From positions 623,528 through 662,609 of the forward strand of contig NW_014577095.1 of assembly GCF_000485595.1 (NCBI RefSeq): 39,082 nt of DNA, written 5' to 3'. This document shows, piece by piece, positions 33,904-39,082 of the stretch. Both the position numbers and the translations under genes were made by a program. Positions within the stretch are counted from its first letter, which is position 1. The number at the start of each line of letters is the position of its first letter. This stretch comes from Priapulus caudatus. Taxonomy: Eukaryota > Priapulida > Priapulimorpha > Priapulimorphida > Priapulidae. The notes under the pieces were generated by a model that searched no databases, had not been told where the DNA came from, and was given only the letters and a program-made list of their open reading frames with translations.

Positions 33904-36900
33904 TTACAGCCCCGTGTAGAGTATGCCGTCGCAGAAGGAGCAGTAGCTGTCGAGGAGCGTGCCCCAGTTTGCGCCGGGCTGCGGCTCGATCGACATGGCA
34001 CCGCACAGGCTGCACTTGCGCTGCGACGAGGCGTCCATCTTGCGCGTCTGCAGCAGCGTCTGGCAGCAGCGCGCCGTCTTGTGACCCTTGTTGCAGAGCG
34101 ACTCGGTCGGACTGTGCAGCGTCACGTCCTCCTTGCAGACGGCGCAGACGTCCCACGAAGCGACGTTGCTGTCGTCGGGCATCACGACCGCGCACAGCTC
34201 AAACGCGCACTGAGCGATGCTCTTGTCCGCCACCGCCTGGTTGCACTGCAGCCACCAGGTGGCCATGAGCAGCAGCGACGTGCACAGGTCGTGGTTCATC
34301 TGCAGCAGCGACTGCACGTCGGGCTTCGCGAGCAGCGGCAGCACCGTCTGCTCGTAGCGCCGGCAGACGATCTGGTTGTTGAGCAGCGCCACCTGCGTGC
34401 GCAGCGAGCGCTCGGCGTCGTCGTCGCCGACCGCTGTCGTCGTTTGCAGCTGCAGCAGGTAGCGCACGAGCTTGAGCGTGTACTGCGACGCCTCGCTGAG
34501 GTCGGCGCAGCACAGCTGCTGCAGCGGCAGCGGCAGGGGCTCGCCGGACATGACGTGCAGCCGCACGTACTCGAGCGCGTCGAGGTTGTGAGTGAGCGGG
34601 CCGTCGGCGCGGTTCAGCAGCACGTCGCCGACGTCGTCGACCGACGTCGCGAGCGTCGCCACGTGCACCTTCAGCGCCTCCTTGAGGACGAGATGGTCGA
34701 ACGGTCCCGCGGGACTCTCGACGAAGACGACGAAGACGCCGTTCGGCGACACCGTCAACCCGTGCGACGTCGTGTGCGCGCGGCTGCCAAAGTCGAGCTG
34801 CCCGATCTCGACCTGCAGGTCGCTGCCGCCCGCCACCTCGTCCATCTTCGGCACGATTTGCTGGTAGACGCTGTCGCCGGACGCGGCGACGACGAGACCG
34901 CTGCGGCACACGTGCATGCCCGTCACGGCGCTCGCGTGCGCGCCCATGAAGCAGTACGTCGTCGGCTTGACGACGCCGGCGGCGAGGTCGAGACCGACGG
35001 CGACGATGAACATCTCCTTGGCGGCGACGAGCACGGCCTGGCCGCCGAGCGTCGTCACGGCGACCTGCGAGACAGGGATGCGGTCGACCTGCGACCAGAC
35101 CGTGCCGAAGTTTGAGACGACGACGGCGCCGTCGGACGCCAGCGACGCGGACAGCACTTTGACGATGCCTGCAACGGAAAACGCGACGTAGCGAGTGTCG
35201 ACGACACACGCAGTACACAGCATAGTTGTTATTGCTGTTGCTATAGTATTATAGCAGCATCGTTAATATCGGCATCCTAACGTAATGAAGGGGTAATACA
35301 GAACTCTGAATGTGGCCTATTCTAATTATAAATTTATATATTTATTTATTTACATACTTATTTATATACATGACACCTAATATATTCCATATCCTATCTA
35401 CCTTCTGTGTTTCCAATGGCAAGTATGCCTGAATTTGCTCCGGTAGATGCAGGTTCCCAGTACATGCAGGTTGGCATTTCCTGATTGGACACATACACGG
35501 ATGACATCATGGCATCTGCATCACCAGTCAGAGGCAATGACATTCTCCAAAACACAATGTGGCCAGACTTCTGGGCAGTTATCAGCAAGCAGTATTTATT
35601 TTCATTGAGTGTCATAACTTGAGACCATACCTGCAGATAACAAAATGTGTTAATATAACTTCTCATTTTCAAAGACATGAATTAGAATTTTAGATATAAT
35701 TATATATAATTATTGCATAATATGAGCACATTGGCAGGTACCTAACATTATCACTTTAATCATAATACAGTAAATCCCTGCAATTAGCAAGGAACACGTC
35801 TGAAATCTATGTGAATGTCCAAATTTGAGAATACCATACTAATAAAACAAAAATTTGGATACGAAATAAATTGTACAAAATACAGACACTATCAAACCAG
35901 TAACTTCAAAATTATGATGAAGATGGTGGTGATGATGACGATGACGATTATGATGGCTATCATATGATAATGATGAGGTATTATCCGGCCATTCGTGAAT
36001 GATAAAAAACAGGAAAATTAAATATGCCAATGACAAGGGTTTGTTGTACAGGAATCCCTTTGGTCCATGAATCAAATGATGTGACAATGCAGGTAGATTA
36101 GCTGCTAACTAATAAAAACTCATAATTTGGGAATCCCGTCAACATGGAAATAAGATGATGTGACAATGCAGAGCAACGTGCCATAGTAACGGATGCAAGT
36201 AGGTATGTTCGGTTTTTCAGATGCCACAGGTCAGCGGTGACATCCTTCGGACGTTCCTGGATAATGTGACTGTCTGCTGTATCAAAGTCGTTGCCAGCCA
36301 TGTGGTCGTTAAGCAGTTTCGACGGCTCCATCACCTGCACCCATTTCTTTGCTTTACCACGGCTAAATATGCAAAGTCTGTGGTCCATCGTTAGAGTTGC
36401 GAGTACACACCTAAAAGTATCAAAGAGCGAAGGTATATAGTTACTCCTTTATTCTGTCACCTCACAAGGTGTATAGATATTATTTATGTTATTTACTTAT
36501 TATATGATTGCTTATGTTGGTTTCATATTTGATTCATATATGATTACTATATATAAGAGTAAAAAAACATGGGTGTTAGCAACCCAAAGTAGCCAGGACC
36601 GAATAAACTTCTCAAAATAAGCTAGAGTTGAATAACACCTGCAGGGTGATATAGATACCGTGTTTTGCTAGGAGGATGCAATTTCCTGCTATCGGAGTGA
36701 TTGCCAGGCAGTTAAACATCAAACACAAATGTCTTGGAGACAGACACACACAACATTCCATAGAGAAATTCTGATGAATATATGTCATCATACGATTGAA
36801 AAGTAGAGGAAAATGCTAGTTTCTAGTTCTAAATTTCTATATTATAAGAGAGGGGAGACCGATTTTCTTACGCGGTAATCTACGCCGCGGTGAACATCAA

Positions 36901-38529
36901 ACCCACGCCACTGACTTCAGTGTATAGCCCGTGTGTCCGACACCAACATGGGCTTATCCATATTTGTCAAATCCATTCATATTTATAGATATAATGACGA
37001 TAAATAGGCCTTAATACGGCCGATAATTCTAGCAGTGGGATGATGTCAGAAAAGTATAACAGCCGATTTTCCTGCGAATGTAGCCAGCTAGCGGACAAAA
37101 GCCAAAACCTTGGTAATACCAGGTTAAACTATGCCAAATTTATACGATTTTTTTAATATGCACTTAGTTGTCAGTTGAATCTCAAAAGCAGTACAACACA
37201 CACTTTTAGTGGTTTATTTTCGTTCATTTGTATTTTTAAAATTGTAATTTGTTTGTGTATTGTATACATTCGGATATAATGTATAACATGGTATAAAGAA
37301 TTAAGTTTGTTAAAATCAGGTGCTATTCATCTTTTTGATAATGTCATCTATGGTGACTTCACTGGTGCAGAACTCTGTCAAATTGACCAACTAATTTGGT
37401 TAAAGTGAGGTGATATCCATACGTTTGGAGAAATATTTACTTTTTTAAATCTGCTCATTATTTTACAATGAAAGTGACCCTGAACTGATACCGTGCTATA
37501 TTGACGGGTTTAGTTTATTTACCTATGTATTAGTGTACCTATGTACCTATGTGTTAGTTTAGTTTTCATGTATTATTTTGATGTAAAGCGAATCCCAATG
37601 ATAAGAGAGACACGTGACGAATGTCACAAATCGTGTATTTTCACAAAAAGGTGAGATGAGGCGTGCAAAGCCAATGAGGCATATTTGTAATAACTTGGCG
37701 CAATTTCATAACAATGTTGTATTGCTACCCTAGAGTAGTGCTGGTGGCAGGGTGATTACTGTCTTCTTTCCATCCCGGAATCTCTACCCGTAGATTGATC
37801 GCCGGGTACCAGGCTAGTTTCTGCATAATCCTGCAGTAGTTTGCCATTCGGAACACCCTGCTCTTTGTCCATAAATTAAACAGTTGGGCCCACGGTATTA
37901 CACATAGATCTGCTTGTGCTGACCTCTATACACTGAGTATGATTGGTTACGAGTCTTAACATCCACCAATGACATTTAGGGGTCTTTAAAAGTCTTCGGC
38001 AACAGATAGCAACATTGAACAGTGCTGAACTGATGATTTGCACGAATAAAGAAATAACACAGATTTTTTTAACTTAGATTCTTTCCCAGGACAAAAATCC
38101 ATCTGAGGACAAAAGCCTAACATGCAGGCATGTACACACACGCACACACAGGGAGACAATGAGGGTGAGACTGAGAGTGCGAGCGAGGGAAAACAAGAGG
38201 GAGAGAGAGTGAGAGAGAGAGCGAGAGAGAAAGACAGAAATAGAGAGAGAGACAGACAGAGCGAGACGTGATATACTTTATCATCATAATAAGTTGCATT
38301 ATATCCATTTGAAGGCTTTTATAGTATTAACTTATACCTATGCAATGGGTCCACATGTTGCGGTGACCATGCTCCCAACCGATATCCCGTAAAATGGTGC
38401 TGAGTTGCAATGGCAGGGCTCAGGGTTCTGTCCAGCATGATGGTTAGGAATGGACCACGTTGGCTGTCTTGCATCTTCTGTATCCGTTCTCTTGAGACTC
38501 CAACATTAAACTCATTTACATTGGCAGGT
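33904..38529 (-). CDS. GTF3C4: GTF3C4 (TFIIIC 90-kDa subunit) homologue, 5' end missing
   Basis: Minus-strand exons (high to low): 38529-38338, 36410 to about 36191, 35630-35402, 35168-33904, giving about 634 residues to the stop. Human GTF3C4 has 822, so roughly the first 130-180 residues are absent, probably in exons beyond the window. Landmarks shared with the human protein: IMLDRTLSP, YRLGAWSP, VLATLTMDHRLCIFS, then SGHIVFWRMSLPLTG and HGLTVSPNGVFVVFV of the propeller-like domain, and a C-terminal zinc-binding region with CAVC, CNKGH, CSLC and CSFC pairs that ends the protein. Role: part of TFIIIC, which binds internal promoters of tRNA genes and recruits TFIIIB and RNA polymerase III; the human subunit is also reported to have acetyltransferase activity. 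The donor at 36191 (GCATCC, then GTTACT) is weak but keeps phase. The last exon is GC- and CpG-rich, unlike the others. Confidence 0.9.
36051..36171. repeat. Imperfect tandem duplication, ~80-bp period
   Basis: GAATCCC followed about 20 bases later by GATGTGACAATGCAG occurs at 36051-36092 and again at 36131-36171. It lies in the GTF3C4 intron just downstream (transcript sense) of the weak donor at 36191. It may have altered the original exon end. Confidence 0.6.
36412..38337. other. Large GTF3C4 intron, no further exon seen
   Basis: AT-rich sequence of about 1.9 kb without recognised coding segments on either strand. A GA-rich microsatellite (GAGAGAGAGTGAGAGAGAGA type) lies at about 38160-38270. 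Confidence 0.6.
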
Positions 38530-38710
38530 CTGCAAAATAAAACTACTCATTACACCTCATCTATTATTAGGATAAGATTATAGAATCTATTATAATTTAT
38601 AGAGATGATTCATCAGTGCACTGGTGCATGGGTGCATCACAATTTTTCATTTCTGCTATGAATATCTACACAGAATATGAGTATGAGCATGTTATTATTA
38701 GTATAGCCCG

Positions 38711-38786
38711 CCGCACACGATGTGGAACTTGCTGCGCCATCGCCCACATGTGGACGATGGCGCAGCAAGTTCCACAGCGTGTACGG
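38711..38786. repeat. Near-perfect 32-bp stem hairpin
   Basis: Arms 38711-38742 and 38755-38786 are inverted copies with two mismatches; the core GTGGAACTTGCTGCGCCATC is perfectly paired. The 12-base loop CCCACATGTGGA is itself partly self-complementary. The arms are GC-rich in AT-rich surroundings. It could be a tiny foldback element or a structured RNA. It lies about 180 bases upstream of the first visible GTF3C4 exon. Confidence 0.8.
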
Positions 38787-38952
38787 ATGCAAAATCCCTC
38801 AATCTGGGTCGTGTGGAAAATATCACACGTCCTCTGCTTTCATTGTATTTTATTTGTTTCTGCATTTATTTGTTCTGTAACTTTTGTGTATGTTCTGAAT
38901 TAAATATATTTCTTTATGTTTTGCATTAAAAATTGTCTTGTTATGTTCGGAA

Positions 38953-39012
38953 ACTGCCGGGCATTTAGGAAATCGAAGACCGTGCCCGGCTGCCGGGCAT
39001 ATAGCCACAGCG
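38953..39012. repeat. Third clean copy of the CCCGGC-rich terminal repeat
   Basis: AACTGCCGGGCATTTAGGAA through GTGCCCGGCTGCCGGGCATA to TAGCCACAGCG matches 19973-20050 in orientation and is the inverse of 11385-11450. It shows that this end sequence is dispersed. The opposite end is not visible next to it, so this may be a solo end. Confidence 0.75.
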
Positions 39013-39082
39013 TTAAATGTATCGTTGTGTAAGACCCGGGTTGCATTTCACAGACCATTTTACATATATTACATTAATCATG

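Noticed and set aside
34081-35218. Long open frames of 344 (plus strand) and 339 (minus strand) codons
   Set aside because: They are shadows of the GC-rich GTF3C4 last exon. Their Arg- and Ala-rich products have no recognisable domain, while the called frame matches TFIIIC90.

Overview
This window is nuclear DNA of an intron-rich invertebrate animal. It is AT-rich, with canonical GT-AG introns, three conserved eukaryotic genes, interstitial TTAGGG-type telomere repeats and abundant cut-and-paste transposon remnants. Nothing is bacterial: no operons, and only short open frames that match exons. I cannot name the phylum with confidence; gene structure and repeat style fit sponges, cnidarians, molluscs or chordate relatives equally well. 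It is a scaffold, not finished sequence: a 13-N gap lies at 10055-10067, and 16.4-19.2 kb looks like a noisy, indel-ridden copy of 10.1-12.4 kb.

Layout. 1-4.3 kb: no recognisable gene; a composite structure (886-1809) with flanking direct repeats, an inverted repeat and a ~580 bp alternating purine-pyrimidine tract. 4.4-8.3 kb, minus strand: a complete nine-exon MEMO1 gene (296 codons), with a 765 bp hAT-type element beginning 93 bp upstream of its ATG. 9.1-20.8 kb: gene-poor repeat territory holding foldback elements, a hAT-type MITE with target duplications, a diverged interspersed repeat, and one transposon nested in another at a telomere-like repeat. 21.2-32.9 kb, plus strand: NXF1 (TAP), 21 coding exons traced, 648 residues to the stop, start exon not found. 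33.9-38.5 kb, minus strand: GTF3C4 (TFIIIC90), four exons traced, 5' end probably beyond the window. NXF1 and GTF3C4 are convergent, with candidate poly(A) signals about 50 bp apart. 38.7-39.0 kb: a near-perfect hairpin and another copy of the CCCGGC-rich terminal repeat.

The three genes do separate housekeeping jobs (metal-binding MEMO1, mRNA export, RNA polymerase III transcription) and do not form a system. I found no new multi-gene system. The most interesting signals are the Z-DNA-like composite structure, the nested transposon, the NXF1 intron at the place where vertebrate NXF1 retains an intron, the GC-rich last exon of GTF3C4, and the assembly-noise duplication.
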